Of a DNA stretch of 64,000 nucleotides, positions 34,514-44,403 are shown one piece after another. The notes under the pieces were generated by a model. It was not told where the DNA came from. It saw nothing but the letters and a program-made list of their open reading frames with translations, and did not search any database. This DNA is from Muribaculaceae bacterium Isolate-110 (HZI) (GTDB lineage Bacteria > Bacteroidota > Bacteroidia > Bacteroidales > Muribaculaceae), in contig RIBL01000010.1 in NCBI GenBank assembly GCA_003762875.1, positions 49,973-113,972 of the forward strand. The letters run 5' to 3'. Every line of letters starts with the position of its first letter. The first letter of the stretch is position 1. The position numbers and the translations under genes are program-made.

Positions 34514-35713
34514 ATGAATTTTTGCAGAAACGTGTTTCTTGTGTGTGCCGTGTTGCTGGGAGGAGTCTCGGCTGTGTCGGGTCAGGACAAGAACGAATTT
34601 AACCCTATAACCACAGGTGTGACTTCGCTGGGCATAGCCCCCGACGCTCGCGGAGCCTCGATGGGCGACCTCGGTGCGGCCACTGACCCTGACGCCAATT
34701 CGCAATACTGGAACCCGTCGAAATATGCTTTCGCTTACAGCAAGGGGGCTGTCGCGCTCAGCTACACTCCGTGGCTGCGCAAACTTGTCAATGACATATA
34801 TCTGGCCAATCTCTCGGGCTACTGGAAGCTCGGCGAGGAGGACAATCAGGCTATTTCAGCCTCGCTGCGCTACTTCTCGCTCGGTGAGGTGGTGAGCAAT
34901 ACTCCGGGTAATACAGGAAGCCAGACCATCAATCCTTATGAGATGGCTTTGGATGTAGGTTATTCGCGCAAGCTGTCGGAGAAGTTCTCGATGGGTATAG
35001 TGTTTCGTTACATATATTCCGACCTCGCTTTCGGCACATCCGAGACCGACAACTCATCGGGGGCGTCGGCGTTTGCTGCCGACATCTCGGGCTATTACAC
35101 CACATATCCCATTATAGGGCGTAACGAATGCCAGTGGTCGTGGGGCTGGAACATATCCAATATCGGCTCGAAGCTCAACTATGCCAACGGATCCAATAAT
35201 CAGGCATTTCTTCCGACCAATCTGCGTATAGGCACAACGTTTACATTCCCCCTCGCCGACTATCACAATCTCGCGCTGAGTGTTGACCTCAACAAACTGC
35301 TGGTGCCCACAATGCCGCGCCGCTCGGATTATGCCGACGATGAGGAGGGTGAGCGAGAGTTTGCCAAAGCCGAGGCCGACTGGCGCAATATGTCGTCGAT
35401 TACAGGTATATTCAAGTCGTTCAACGATGCTCCAGGCGGCATGAAGGAGGAGTTGCGCGAGATTTCCTATTCGCTTGGAGCCGAGTATAATTACAATCAG
35501 CAGTTCTTCCTGCGTGCGGGCTACTATTACCAGCATCCCATGAAGGGCAATCTGCAATACTTCGGCATCGGAGCCGGCTTCGCGCTCAACGTGCTTCGTC
35601 TCGACGCATCCTATATGCTCGCCACGGCCCAGACCTCGCCGCTTGATCAGACGTTGCGCTTCACTCTTACTTTTGACATGGACGGACTTAAAGAAATATT
35701 CGGACGCAGATGA
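34514..35713 (+). CDS. porV: Type IX secretion outer-membrane protein PorV
   Basis: PorV (LptO) is a FadL-like 14-strand barrel that carries type IX secretion cargo from the SprA translocon to the attachment complex. The 399-residue protein has a signal peptide ending SAVSGQ, followed by the family hallmark [20 protein letters not shown] and [20 protein letters not shown]. It ends with a typical outer-membrane strand before EIFGRR. Length is in the normal range. The stop overlaps the ispF start by 4 bases. Its presence indicates that the organism has a type IX secretion system. Confidence 0.92.
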   Translation: MNFCRNVFLVCAVLLGGVSAVSGQDKNEFNPITTGVTSLGIAPDARGASMGDLGAATDPDANSQYWNPSKYAFAYSKGAVALSYTPWLRKLVNDIYLANLSGYWKLGEEDNQAISASLRYFSLGEVVSNTPGNTGSQTINPYEMALDVGYSRKLSEKFSMGIVFRYIYSDLAFGTSETDNSSGASAFAADISGYYTTYPIIGRNECQWSWGWNISNIGSKLNYANGSNNQAFLPTNLRIGTTFTFPLADYHNLALSVDLNKLLVPTMPRRSDYADDEEGEREFAKAEADWRNMSSITGIFKSFNDAPGGMKEELREISYSLGAEYNYNQQFFLRAGYYYQHPMKGNLQYFGIGAGFALNVLRLDASYMLATAQTSPLDQTLRFTLTFDMDGLKEIFGRR

Positions 35714-36183
35714 GAATAGGACAAGGATATGATGTGCATAAGCTCGTGGAAGGACGCGAGCTCATCCTGTGTGGCGTGAAGGTGCCTTATGAGAAAGGAC
35801 TTCTCGGCCACAGTGATGCCGATGTGGCTCTTCATGCACTGGCCGACGCACTGCTCGGCGCGGCCGCCATGCGTGACATAGGCTATCACTTTCCCGACAC
35901 TGACCCTGCCTACAAGGGTGCCGACTCGCGCCGCCTTCTGCGCAGGGTGGTCGAGATAATAGGAGAGAAGGGCTATAGGGTAGGTAATGTCGATGTGACC
36001 ATAGTGGCTCAGCGGCCCAGGCTACTGACTTATATTCCCGAGATGATGGCCAATGTGGCAGCCGACCTTGCCGTTTCGGCCGATTGTGTTTCGGTCAAGG
36101 CCACTACAACCGAGCATCTCGGATTTACCGGCCGTGGCGAAGGCATCGCGGCAATGGCTGTCGCGCTGATTGAAAAAATTTAA
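35710..36183 (+). CDS. ispF: 2-C-methyl-D-erythritol 2,4-cyclodiphosphate synthase
   Basis: IspF forms the cyclic diphosphate intermediate of the non-mevalonate isoprenoid pathway. The 157-residue protein has the zinc ligands in GYDVHKL (Asp8, His10) and His in GHSDADV, plus the signature [20 protein letters not shown] and the C-terminal [16 protein letters not shown]. Length and motifs are standard. It is translationally coupled to porV (ATGA overlap), an arrangement I recall from other Bacteroidales. A very long inverted repeat follows the stop. Confidence 0.96.
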   Translation: MRIGQGYDVHKLVEGRELILCGVKVPYEKGLLGHSDADVALHALADALLGAAAMRDIGYHFPDTDPAYKGADSRRLLRRVVEIIGEKGYRVGNVDVTIVAQRPRLLTYIPEMMANVAADLAVSADCVSVKATTTEHLGFTGRGEGIAAMAVALIEKI

Positions 36184-36200
36184 GAAGACTCGGGGAGATA

Positions 36201-36328
36201 CGGGGAGATACAAAAGGACAAAAGACTCAAAAGAAACAAAAGTTTTTAATCATTCATAAACCACACGGTTTAATCCAAATTAAAAACTTTTGTTTCTTTT
36301 GAGTCTTTTGTCCTTTTGTATCTCCCCG
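36201..36328. repeat. Inverted repeat with perfect 50-bp arms at the ispF/TonB-receptor junction
   Basis: Arms 36201-36250 and 36279-36328 are exact complements around a 28-base loop. The word CGGGGAGATA is present twice in tandem at the left edge (36191-36210). The inner 44 bases of the left arm align without gaps to the hairpin at 672-715. It lies between convergent genes. Confidence 0.95.
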
Positions 36329-36334
36329 TGATTT

Positions 36335-38641
36335 TTACAGGTTCATAGTCACGCCGACGTTGATGCTTCGGGGCATGGCGGGGCCGTAGATATAGCCCGA
36401 GTCGCGCAGTGAGCCGGTGTCAAAATCTTTCTGATAGGAGTTGAATATGTTGCTTATGCCGGCCGAGAGGTCAAGATTAACTCGGTTGAACACCTTGAAG
36501 GTGTAGGTCAGTTTGGCCGAAGCATCAAAGAATGATTGTGTGGTCACGGCCATGTCAATGTCGGTGCCCGAGCCTTCCATATGCTGCACCAGCATCGGGC
36601 CTGTGGCCGTGCCAGTGAATGTGGCGCGCAGAGAGTGGGTAACCTCCCAGTTGGCTGTGAAGTAGCCATATACATCGGGCGTGCGGAACATCTTTTTCAC
36701 CGCGGGCACTTCGGGGTTGTCGCTCCATGCCTCGGGGCTCTTGTATCGGCTCCGTTGCAGTGTCACACCACCCTGGATGTCAAAATGCTTGGAGAAAAAT
36801 GCCTTGGCCTCGATGTTCATGCCCATCACACGGGCTCCCGAACCGTTGTAACGTTCGAGTACGGCATTGCCGTTGGCGTCGAGTCCGTCGAGCTGGCGGA
36901 GTGCAAAGACGTCGCGCAGGTCGGTGTAGAAGCCTTCGATGAGAAGGTTGGTCTGCACGTTGCCAAACCGGTGATACAGGTCGCCCGAGAGGCTCAGGCT
37001 CTGCGAGCTTTCCTGCTTGAGTCCGGGGGCGAGGATTGTCACTACGCGCTCGCCGCCTACGATGGCTACATGGAAATCCTCGTCATAGGCCTGTGGCGAG
37101 CGGAAGCCCGTAGAGTAGGATGCGCGCAGGTTGACGTTGTCTGACGGATTGTATCTCACGTTGAGACGGGGCGATATGATGGCGTTGTGTATGAGCGAAT
37201 GTTTGTCCACACGCGCTCCGGCAAGAAATCCCCACCGCTCGTTTTTCCATTCGTTCTGTAGATAGCCGCTGTAAATGTTTACCGTCTGGAGGATGTCGTG
37301 GTCATATCCGACGGTTACATCATGGAGTCTGTTGTAAGAATACTCCAGGCCGGCCACAAGCTCGGCCGGCATAAACAGGAAGCGGTCCATCGGATGTGTC
37401 CACTGTGATCCGGCAGTCACTACGATGTCAGAGGTGCGTCCATAGGCGTCGGGGTCCATGTCGGAGCCGTAATAGCTCTGACGTTTGGTGTTCTGTGTGG
37501 CGGCAAATATCGACAGTTTGTCACGGCGGTCGCGCAGCCACCAGTCAAAAGTAGCCTCACCCGAGTTGATATTGTGGTCAACCTGCTCGGCTATCATGGC
37601 CAAGTGGGCCGGTTGGTCGAGCTGGTCGCCTCCGCGGCGATATTCGTGGGTGTTGTGATACTCGAGTGTCAGTCTGGTGTCGCCGCTTGTGCGGAAAAAT
37701 GTTCTCGCACCTATTGTCTGAGCCTTGATCTGGGCTATCTCGGTATATCCGTCCTTGTTGTCGTCATATCCGTGACGGCTGCGGCTCTGTCCGTAGATAA
37801 AGATGCCGGCCTTGTTGTTGTCTGTTACCATCGAGGCGTTCATCGTGGTGTTGTTGTCAAGCGCGCCCGACACACCTATTGAAGTGAGCGTGTGTGACAC
37901 CTGTGCCGAGTTGGTCACAGGGTCTTTGGTGATGATGTTGATGGTGCCGCCTACGGCCGAGGAGCCGAAGAGGGCCGAGCCGCCTCCGCGCATCACTTCG
38001 ACACGGTCGATCATGTTGGCCGGTATGTGCTCGAGTCCGTACACTCCGGCCAGAGCGGAGAACACGGGCCGCGAGTTCATCAATATCTGCGAGTAGTGTC
38101 CGTCGAGACCGTTGATTCTCACCTGTGTGAATCCGCAGTTCTGGCAGTCATTCTCCACTCTCACACCAGGCTGGAAGTCGAGTCCGTCGGCCAGAGTACA
38201 GGCTCCGACATTAAGAAACGTCTTTCCGGTCACCACATTTACGAGTGAGGGGCTTTCTCTGCGCTTGGTCTCGGTCTTGGACGATGTGACCACCACCTGG
38301 TCGAGCATGAAGGCGTCGGGAACGATGTCGAAATTTACTTCGATGCTCTGGCGTTTTTTTACGCTTGCGTTCTTTTTCTGAGTCACATAGCCGACCATCG
38401 AAGCCTCAAGCACATAGTCGCCCGGCTCGAGGTCGCGGATTATGTAGTGGCCCGACGCGTCGGTCATGACTGCTATGTCGGTGCCGAGTATCCTGATGAG
38501 GCAGCCCGGTATGTGTTCGCCGTTTTCATCGTCAATGACATGTCCTCCGATGTTTGCGTCCGAGACTTTTGCGGGGATAGCATGCACAGAGATTAGCGAT
38601 GCCAAGATTAAATAGATGATAAATAGCGTAGTACGAATCAT
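36335..38641 (-). CDS. TonB-dependent outer-membrane receptor
   Basis: The 768-residue protein imports a scarce ligand (siderophore, heme, cobalamin or metal complex) using TonB energy. After a signal peptide (MIRTTLFIIYLILASLISVHA) there is a carboxypeptidase-like domain (~25-110, GGHVIDDENGEHIPGCLIRI), then the plug domain (~125-240) with VVVTSSKTETKRRESPSLV, CQNCGFTQVRINGL and VEVMRGGGSALFGSSAVGG, and the barrel ending SINVGVTMNL. The Cys pair CQNC in the plug is a recurring feature of this clade. No SusD partner follows, so polysaccharide uptake is unlikely. The start at 38641 is chosen because the signal peptide begins there. Confidence 0.9.
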   Translation of the reverse strand: MIRTTLFIIYLILASLISVHAIPAKVSDANIGGHVIDDENGEHIPGCLIRILGTDIAVMTDASGHYIIRDLEPGDYVLEASMVGYVTQKKNASVKKRQSIEVNFDIVPDAFMLDQVVVTSSKTETKRRESPSLVNVVTGKTFLNVGACTLADGLDFQPGVRVENDCQNCGFTQVRINGLDGHYSQILMNSRPVFSALAGVYGLEHIPANMIDRVEVMRGGGSALFGSSAVGGTINIITKDPVTNSAQVSHTLTSIGVSGALDNNTTMNASMVTDNNKAGIFIYGQSRSRHGYDDNKDGYTEIAQIKAQTIGARTFFRTSGDTRLTLEYHNTHEYRRGGDQLDQPAHLAMIAEQVDHNINSGEATFDWWLRDRRDKLSIFAATQNTKRQSYYGSDMDPDAYGRTSDIVVTAGSQWTHPMDRFLFMPAELVAGLEYSYNRLHDVTVGYDHDILQTVNIYSGYLQNEWKNERWGFLAGARVDKHSLIHNAIISPRLNVRYNPSDNVNLRASYSTGFRSPQAYDEDFHVAIVGGERVVTILAPGLKQESSQSLSLSGDLYHRFGNVQTNLLIEGFYTDLRDVFALRQLDGLDANGNAVLERYNGSGARVMGMNIEAKAFFSKHFDIQGGVTLQRSRYKSPEAWSDNPEVPAVKKMFRTPDVYGYFTANWEVTHSLRATFTGTATGPMLVQHMEGSGTDIDMAVTTQSFFDASAKLTYTFKVFNRVNLDLSAGISNIFNSYQKDFDTGSLRDSGYIYGPAMPRSINVGVTMNL

Positions 38642-38691
38642 ATTAATGTGATTACAGTTGGTAAAAAAAATGCATGTGAAATTTCCGGCTG

Positions 38692-38723
38692 CAAAATTAT
38701 AACAAATAGCACAAGTGGGCAAT
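38692..38723 (-). promoter_or_regulatory. Promoter of the TonB receptor gene
   Basis: On the minus strand ATTG (38723-38720), 20 bases, TAATTTTG (38699-38692), about 50 bases before the ATG. Confidence 0.65.
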
Positions 38724-38786
38724 ACCTAATATTGAGTATTTGTCCCATGCTTTGTAGGTCGGCAGACTATATAACCTCCTCTAAAT

Positions 38787-38817
38787 TTTGCGTAGTTGTC
38801 TAAAATCCGTAAATTTG
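38787..38817 (+). promoter_or_regulatory. Promoter of the polyferredoxin gene, nearly leaderless
   Basis: TTTG (38787-38790), 19 bases, TAAATTTG (38810-38817). The start ATG is at 38826, only eight bases beyond the -7 box, so the mRNA leader would be a few bases at most. Confidence 0.75.
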
Positions 38818-38825
38818 CAATCACT

Positions 38826-39836
38826 ATGGCTGTTCGTAAGGGACATATATTGCGGGCGGCCCGCATCGTGGCGGCAGTTGCGGTGTGGGTAACTGCGACA
38901 TATACGCTTGTGAGTTATGCTCAGACACTGCCTGTCCTGGCCGGATGGATAGCGCGCATACAGTTTTTTCAGGCAGCCATGGCTTTCTCTCTGTCGACTA
39001 TAGTGGTGTGGCTTATAGCCACTCTTGTTTTCGGCCGCGTCTACTGCTCGGCGGCGTGTCCGCTGGGTGTGTTTCAGGATGTGGTGGCTCGGTTGACAAG
39101 GCTTGGACGCTATGGCCGTCGGCGTCATTATCATTACAGCCCTCCGCTCAACCGCTGGCGCAACACGAGTCTGTGTCTTATAATGGTCTCGATACTTCTC
39201 GGACTGTCGGTCGTGGCTGTGTTTGCCGATCCATGGAGTATATACAGCCGTGCCTGCACATTTCTTGTCAAGCCTGTGTGGGGTCTTGTGCTGGACGCCA
39301 TGGCGTCACAGCCTGTAAAGATTGTCACAGCCTCGGTGCTCGGGATTATTGTCGCGTTAGTGTCGATAGTGGCTGTGGGGGTGCTTGCCGCACGCAACGG
39401 CCGCACGTTCTGCAACTCCCTGTGTCCCGTAGGCACCACGCTGGGCTATGTCTCGCGCTACTCTATATTTCACATCGACATCAACACCGACAAGTGCATA
39501 CAGTGTCGCAGGTGTGAGCATGTGTGCAAGGCTTCATGTATCGACCTCACATCACACGTTGTGGACTCCTCGCGGTGTGTTAACTGCTTTGACTGTCTGC
39601 CGGTGTGTCCCAACGATGCCATACATTACACCTGGGCGCGTCACCAGCTTTCGATTCCCATGATGCAGCGCATCAGGCCTCCGATGGCCCAGGGCGCGCA
39701 GTGTATACAGGACTGTCACGATTTCATGTTGGCCAAGCCACGCAAGAAACCTGTGCCGGTGGCCGACACCGCGACCGATGTAGCCGCGGCTGATATAAAT
39801 AAGAACAAAGAAAATAACAATGCGACAATATCTTGA
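38826..39836 (+). CDS. 4Fe-4S binding membrane protein (NapH/CcoG-like)
   Basis: A 336-residue inner-membrane electron-transfer protein. Four to five membrane helices occupy residues ~8-200. Between them lie two conserved CxxxCP-type motifs, [13 protein letters not shown] and [10 protein letters not shown], as in NapH, NosR and CcoG proteins. The C-terminal part has two 4Fe-4S ferredoxin motifs, [15 protein letters not shown] and [12 protein letters not shown], then a low-complexity tail. It probably passes electrons from the quinone pool to an unknown periplasmic or cytoplasmic partner. It overlaps thyA by 17 bases. An upstream ATG at 38796 is rejected because it lies within the promoter. 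Confidence 0.85.
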   Translation: MAVRKGHILRAARIVAAVAVWVTATYTLVSYAQTLPVLAGWIARIQFFQAAMAFSLSTIVVWLIATLVFGRVYCSAACPLGVFQDVVARLTRLGRYGRRRHYHYSPPLNRWRNTSLCLIMVSILLGLSVVAVFADPWSIYSRACTFLVKPVWGLVLDAMASQPVKIVTASVLGIIVALVSIVAVGVLAARNGRTFCNSLCPVGTTLGYVSRYSIFHIDINTDKCIQCRRCEHVCKASCIDLTSHVVDSSRCVNCFDCLPVCPNDAIHYTWARHQLSIPMMQRIRPPMAQGAQCIQDCHDFMLAKPRKKPVPVADTATDVAAADINKNKENNNATIS

Positions 39837-40614
39837 CCTTCTTAACCGAATAATGACCGAAGGCATCGACCGTGGCGATCGCACGGGCACGGGCACACGC
39901 AGTGTGTTTGGCCATCAGATGCGTTTTGACCTGCGCGACGGTTTCCCTCTGCTCACCACAAAGAAACTGCATCTCAAGTCGATTATCCATGAGCTGCTGT
40001 GGTTTCTCAAAGGCGACACCAATGTAAAATATCTTCAGGACAACGGTGTGCGCATCTGGAACGAGTGGGCCCGTCCCGACGGAGACCTCGGTCATATCTA
40101 CGGCTACCAGTGGCGGTCGTGGCCCGACTACGACGGCGGCCATATCGACCAGATACGTGAGGTTATCGGCCAGATACGCTCCAACCCCGAGTCGCGCCGT
40201 CTCATAGTCAGTGCGTGGAATGTAGCCGACATCCCCGGCATGGCTCTTCCGCCGTGTCACATATTATTCCAGTTCTATGTGGCCGACGGCCGTCTCTCGC
40301 TTATGCTCTATCAGCGCAGTGCCGACTGTTTTCTCGGAGTGCCTTTCAACATTGCCTCCTACGCGCTGCTGCTCATGATGGTGGCACAGGTGACCGGGCT
40401 CGAGCCGGGCGAGTTTATACACACTCTCGGCGACACGCACATATATCATAATCATTTTGATCAGGTGAACACACAGCTCGGACGCGAGCCGCGACAGTTG
40501 CCGAAGATGGTAATCAATCCCGAGGTAAAGGATATTCTCGACTTCAAGTATGAGGATTTCTCGCTCGAGGATTATGATCCGCACCCCCATATTAAAGGTA
40601 CAGTAGCAGTATGA
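39820..40614 (+). CDS. thyA: Thymidylate synthase
   Basis: ThyA methylates dUMP to dTMP with methylenetetrahydrofolate, giving dihydrofolate. The 264-residue protein has the same length as the E. coli enzyme. Visible motifs are [12 protein letters not shown], the arginine/dUMP loop, the active-site Cys146 in [30 protein letters not shown] and [10 protein letters not shown]. It is followed immediately by folA, which recycles the dihydrofolate it makes, with a 4-base overlap. Confidence 0.98.
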   Translation: MRQYLDLLNRIMTEGIDRGDRTGTGTRSVFGHQMRFDLRDGFPLLTTKKLHLKSIIHELLWFLKGDTNVKYLQDNGVRIWNEWARPDGDLGHIYGYQWRSWPDYDGGHIDQIREVIGQIRSNPESRRLIVSAWNVADIPGMALPPCHILFQFYVADGRLSLMLYQRSADCFLGVPFNIASYALLLMMVAQVTGLEPGEFIHTLGDTHIYHNHFDQVNTQLGREPRQLPKMVINPEVKDILDFKYEDFSLEDYDPHPHIKGTVAV

Positions 40615-41099
40615 TTACAATTATAGTGGCTGCCACACGTGATATGGCCATAGGCCGTGGCGGTGATTTGCTCTATCACATATCTGATGACCTCAAGCGG
40701 TTCAAGTCGCTCACTATGGGATGGCCTATAATCATGGGGCGCAAGACGTTTGAGTCGTTTCCCAAAGGTGCGCTTCCCGGACGCCGCAACATAGTGGTGA
40801 CGCGCAATGCCGGCTACACAGCTCCGGGTGTCGAGACTGCCTCCTCGCTCGACGAAGCTCTGGCGATGTGTAAGGGGACCGAGAATGTCTTTATCACAGG
40901 AGGCGGCGAGATTTACCGTCAGGCTCTCCCGCTTGCCGATCGTCTGGAGCTGACTCTGATTGACGCCGTGTGTGACGATGCTGACACACGTTTCCCGTCG
41001 GTAGATCTTGCCTCGCTCGGCGCGGCTTTTCCGGTGTTTGACCGCACCGATCCGCGGAGCGGTGTCAGATATTGCTTCCTGACTCTCGAATTGCGTTAA
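40611..41099 (+). CDS. folA: Dihydrofolate reductase
   Basis: FolA reduces dihydrofolate to tetrahydrofolate with NADPH. The 162-residue protein starts [20 protein letters not shown] (the Met20-loop region), followed by [24 protein letters not shown] and [22 protein letters not shown], all standard for chromosomal FolA. In the place of the common W in the GxxxxLPW loop it has LLYHI, as in other Bacteroidetes enzymes. It is coupled to thyA. Confidence 0.97.
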   Translation: MITIIVAATRDMAIGRGGDLLYHISDDLKRFKSLTMGWPIIMGRKTFESFPKGALPGRRNIVVTRNAGYTAPGVETASSLDEALAMCKGTENVFITGGGEIYRQALPLADRLELTLIDAVCDDADTRFPSVDLASLGAAFPVFDRTDPRSGVRYCFLTLELR

Positions 41100-41236
41100 A
41101 AATCAACCGCTTCCCGCTTCAGTACGCTTCGTGGGCCATGGAATGGCTATTTCTTGGCGGATTATTTGGAAATTTGCGCGTAAAACATTAAATTTGACGT
41201 CAAATCCTTAGACTTAACCAGGAAATAATTACTATT

Positions 41237-41476
41237 ATGGAAGATATTACTGATTTTTTTAATGAAATGCTCAGGCAATACGGAAGTGTAGATATAGCCG
41301 AGGCTGAATTTAAAAAACAGTTACACGAGAATGCTGAGCTGCACGAACAATACCGCAAGTGGTGTCATGAAGTCGGAAGCAGCGAAAAAAACGGTTTCTT
41401 GGACTACTGCGAGGAGTATCTCGAATCGCAGGACTCCATATGGGACAACCTTAAAGATGAATATGACGACGAATAG
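41237..41476 (+). CDS. Small acidic protein, unknown
   Basis: A 79-residue acidic, helix-rich protein (MEDITDFFNEMLRQYGSVDIAE). Two Trp and two Cys residues sit in the C-terminal half. I recall similar small proteins upstream of other genes in Bacteroidales, but no named family. The gene overlaps the start of aguA by 14 bases, so the two are probably cotranscribed. Coding status is supported by this overlap, its AT-rich upstream region and the lack of a better frame. Confidence 0.65.
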   Translation: MEDITDFFNEMLRQYGSVDIAEAEFKKQLHENAELHEQYRKWCHEVGSSEKNGFLDYCEEYLESQDSIWDNLKDEYDDE

Positions 41477-42560
41477 TCCTGATGATATTTCCATGCCGGT
41501 GAGACTGCCGGCTGAATGGGAGGCACACGAGTGTGTGCTCCTGGCATGGCCGCATGAACACACCGACTGGGCCTATATGCTCGATGAGGCCCGCGAATGT
41601 ATAGCCTCGATAGTGAGGGCCGTTTCGGTCCATGAATGCGTGTTGCTTGTGGGGCCGGCCTCGATGTGTCGCGAGTCGGTCATGGCCTGTGGCTTCGATC
41701 CTTCGCGAGTGCGTTTTGTCGACCTTCATACCAACGACACCTGGGCGCGCGACTTCGGCCCTATAACAGTCGAGACAGGTTCGGGGCTTAGCGTCATCGA
41801 CTTCAAGTTTAATGCCTGGGGCATGAAGTTTGCAGCCGACAAAGACAATCTTATCAACACACGTCTTGCAATGCAGGGCATATTCAAAGCCTGTTATGTC
41901 AACCGTCTCGGTTTTGTGCTCGAAGGCGGCAGCATCGAGAGCGACGGATGCGGCACACTGCTCACCACAGCCGAATGTCTGCTCTCGCCCAACCGCAACG
42001 GCGAGATGACTGAAGGCGACATCCGTTCATATCTTGCCGACACCCTCGGCTTCAGCCACCAGCTGTGGCTCCATCACGGAGCGTTGGCCGGCGATGACAC
42101 CGACAGCCACATCGACACACTGGCCCGTCTCGCACCCCACGACACAATAATATATATAGGCTCTGTCGACTCTCACGGACAGAAGGTCGACACTCTCGCC
42201 GCCATGCGCGACGAACTGCTCACATTGCTCACACGTGACGGCCGGCCGTTCAACCTCGTGGAGCTTCCGCTGCCCGACCCCGTATATGACGAGGACGGAA
42301 TGCAGTTGCCGGCCACTTATGCCAATTATCTTGTATCGCACCGTGCGGTCTATCTCCCCGTCTATGCCCAGCCGGCCAATGACCTGCTGGCCGAGCAGAT
42401 TCTCAAAATCGTTTATCCCGATCATGACATCGTGCCCGTCGACTGCCGCGCACTCATAAGGCAGCACGGCTCACTCCACTGCGTCACCATGCAGCTACCG
42501 CTCGGAGCTGTCGAAGGCATCGTGGACGGCCGTTGGGCTGAAAAATATAGAAATCTATGA
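41463..42560 (+). CDS. aguA: Agmatine deiminase
   Basis: AguA hydrolyses agmatine to N-carbamoylputrescine and ammonia. The ~365-residue protein is of the guanidino-group-modifying (PAD_porph) superfamily. Motifs: LPAEWEAHECVLLAWPH, TWARDFGPI, LEGGSIESDG, the catalytic His region DDTDSHIDTLAR, and the nucleophile Cys340 in GSLHCVTMQLP. The start at 41463 is chosen because the conserved N-terminus begins shortly after it. It is coupled (4-base overlap) to the amidase gene that performs the next step. Confidence 0.93.
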   Translation: MTTNSPDDISMPVRLPAEWEAHECVLLAWPHEHTDWAYMLDEARECIASIVRAVSVHECVLLVGPASMCRESVMACGFDPSRVRFVDLHTNDTWARDFGPITVETGSGLSVIDFKFNAWGMKFAADKDNLINTRLAMQGIFKACYVNRLGFVLEGGSIESDGCGTLLTTAECLLSPNRNGEMTEGDIRSYLADTLGFSHQLWLHHGALAGDDTDSHIDTLARLAPHDTIIYIGSVDSHGQKVDTLAAMRDELLTLLTRDGRPFNLVELPLPDPVYDEDGMQLPATYANYLVSHRAVYLPVYAQPANDLLAEQILKIVYPDHDIVPVDCRALIRQHGSLHCVTMQLPLGAVEGIVDGRWAEKYRNL

Positions 42561-43435
42561 AAGTAGGCATCATTCAGCAGCATAACACTCCCGACATAGC
42601 CGACAACCGCAGCCGGCTTGTAGAGAAAATCCACCGTCTGGCCCGAGAAGGAGCCGAGCTCGTAGTGCTCCAGGAGCTTCACGATTCGCTTTATTTCTGC
42701 CAGGTGGAGAGCGTAGACAATTTTGACCTTGCTGTCGGCATTCCCTCTGACGTCACCGACACTTATGCCGAAGCCGCGCGCAGTGCCGGAGTGGTGCTCG
42801 TGACATCACTATTCGAGCGCAGGGCCGCAGGATTGTATCACAACACCGCCGTGGTCTTTGAGCGCGACGGATCCATTGCTGGTAAGTATCGCAAGATGCA
42901 CATACCCGACGATCCGGCCTATTATGAAAAGTTTTACTTCACTCCCGGAGACCTCGGGTTTGAACCAATTCAGACCAGTGTGGGACGTCTCGGCGTGCTA
43001 GTGTGCTGGGACCAGTGGTATCCCGAGGCAGCGCGTCTCATGGCCATGCGCGGAGCCGAAATGCTCATCTATCCCACCGCCATAGGCTGGGAGAGCAGTG
43101 ACAGCAATGACGAAAAGATGCGTCAGCGCGAGGCTTGGGTCACCGTGCAGCGCGGACATGCCGTGGCCAACGGGCTTCCGGTCATTACCGTCAACCGCGT
43201 GGGCCACGAGCCCGACCCTTCGGGAGCGACAGGTGGCATACAGTTCTGGGGCACAAGTTTTGTAGCCGGCCCGCAGGGCGAGTTTATCTACCGTGCTCCC
43301 GATGACACCGAATCCGAGGCCGTCATAGATGTCGACCTCCGACGCTCGGAGCAGGTGCGCCGTTGGTGGCCCTTCCTGCGCGACCGCCGCATAGAATGTT
43401 TCGGAGGTCTCACCCGCCGTTATCTCGATGACTGA
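42557..43435 (+). CDS. aguB: N-carbamoylputrescine amidase
   Basis: AguB, a nitrilase-superfamily enzyme, cuts N-carbamoylputrescine to putrescine, CO2 and ammonia. The catalytic Glu-Lys-Cys triad is visible: VVLQELHD, GKYRKMHIPD and Cys150 in VLVCWDQWYPEAA. The 292-residue length fits. With aguA it forms the agmatine route to putrescine, which most Bacteroidetes pair with a biosynthetic arginine decarboxylase (not in this window). It overlaps the next gene by 8 bases. Confidence 0.95.
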   Translation: MKVGIIQQHNTPDIADNRSRLVEKIHRLAREGAELVVLQELHDSLYFCQVESVDNFDLAVGIPSDVTDTYAEAARSAGVVLVTSLFERRAAGLYHNTAVVFERDGSIAGKYRKMHIPDDPAYYEKFYFTPGDLGFEPIQTSVGRLGVLVCWDQWYPEAARLMAMRGAEMLIYPTAIGWESSDSNDEKMRQREAWVTVQRGHAVANGLPVITVNRVGHEPDPSGATGGIQFWGTSFVAGPQGEFIYRAPDDTESEAVIDVDLRRSEQVRRWWPFLRDRRIECFGGLTRRYLDD

Positions 43436-43985
43436 ACACAAGACATCTGACCCGGGCCGTGTGATACGCACGGCCCCGTTTCGCACGGTCTCGGGCGACT
43501 ATTTTGCCGTCCTGCTTTCCGAATGGATACCGCGTTATGGCTGGACGGTCCTTATTCCCGTCCTTGCCACAGCCGGCTACGGGTGTCTGAGCCACGACGA
43601 GCGATGGCTGCTTGTGGCCCTGATGCTGGTGTTTATCGTGGCCCCGATGGTCATGTCGTTTCTCTACACCTATTACATGCTTGCACCCGAGGCCCGCAGG
43701 ACCATACTGTGTAAAACCGTCGAGATCTATCCCGGCAGCCACATAAGTCTCCGATATGTGGCCCCTGAGGAGAAGACTCCGGCCGGCGACGACAAAAAAA
43801 TCCCGGCCGACGACAGTAACGACAATTTCGTCCTGCCACCGTCCGAGACTATACCCTGGAGTGACGTGGTGCGTGTCAGAAACACATCGCGTTTTCAAGT
43901 CTACTTCCTGCGCGGTGAGCGGATGCAGTTTCTTCTCGTTCCTCACAGCGCGGTCATGCTCAATCGTCCACCTCAGTGTGAGTGA
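43428..43985 (+). CDS. Two-helix membrane protein, unknown
   Basis: A 185-residue protein with two adjacent membrane helices (about residues 38-82), followed by a soluble C-terminal domain with the motif IPWSDVVRVRNTSRFQVYF. That pattern, a pair of helices followed by a small PH-like beta domain, resembles YcxB-like proteins, but the assignment is weak. It overlaps aguB by 8 bases at its start and the convergent PepSY-like gene by 26 bases at its end. Confidence 0.65.
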   Translation: MTEHKTSDPGRVIRTAPFRTVSGDYFAVLLSEWIPRYGWTVLIPVLATAGYGCLSHDERWLLVALMLVFIVAPMVMSFLYTYYMLAPEARRTILCKTVEIYPGSHISLRYVAPEEKTPAGDDKKIPADDSNDNFVLPPSETIPWSDVVRVRNTSRFQVYFLRGERMQFLLVPHSAVMLNRPPQCE

Positions 43986-44403
43986 GCACACCGAGTTTGT
44001 TGAATTTCATCTCAACACCGTCCGACAGCTCAATCTCATAGCCTGACAGTTTGTTTTCTATTTTGGTAATAAAAGCTCCGTTGCAGTTTTTCTTCACATA
44101 GTTGCGTATGGTTCTCATCACCAGTCCGTCGGGCACCTGACGGTTCTTGCAGTCAACCGAAGTCCATTTGCCGGCGTTGTTAAACTCGATTTTGGTCCCG
44201 TTGACCAGTTTCACGTCATAGTCGGTCTTCTTGAGCAGGTGTTTGTCCACCTTTATCATGCCGATTTTGGCTTTCGGGAAATACTCCTCGATCATCTCGC
44301 GAGCTTTGGCGGGCAGTTTATCCCTGTCGATGGTATAGCTGTCGGCCCTTGCGGCTCCGCCTAAACAAAGCAGAGCCATCAGAAAGAATAAAATTTTTTT
44401 CAT
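43960..44403 (-). CDS. PepSY-like exported protein (DUF2874 type)
   Basis: A 147-residue secreted protein with signal peptide ending GGAARA. The mature part contains two tandem ~60-residue repeats of the PepSY-like/BLIP-like fold: LPAKAREMIEEYFPKAKI ... DYDVKLVNGTKIEFNNAGKW and then VMRTIRNYVKKNCNGAFI ... GYEIELSDGVEMKFNKLG. Such proteins are common in Bacteroidales periplasms and are of unknown function. The start MKKILFF at 44403 is preferred. Its last 26 bases overlap the convergent membrane-protein gene. Confidence 0.82.
   Translation of the reverse strand: MKKILFFLMALLCLGGAARADSYTIDRDKLPAKAREMIEEYFPKAKIGMIKVDKHLLKKTDYDVKLVNGTKIEFNNAGKWTSVDCKNRQVPDGLVMRTIRNYVKKNCNGAFITKIENKLSGYEIELSDGVEMKFNKLGVLTHTEVDD

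Noticed and set aside
38642..38825. Cobalamin riboswitch before the TonB receptor
   Set aside because: No B12-box-like sequence; the region holds two back-to-back promoters and is too short.
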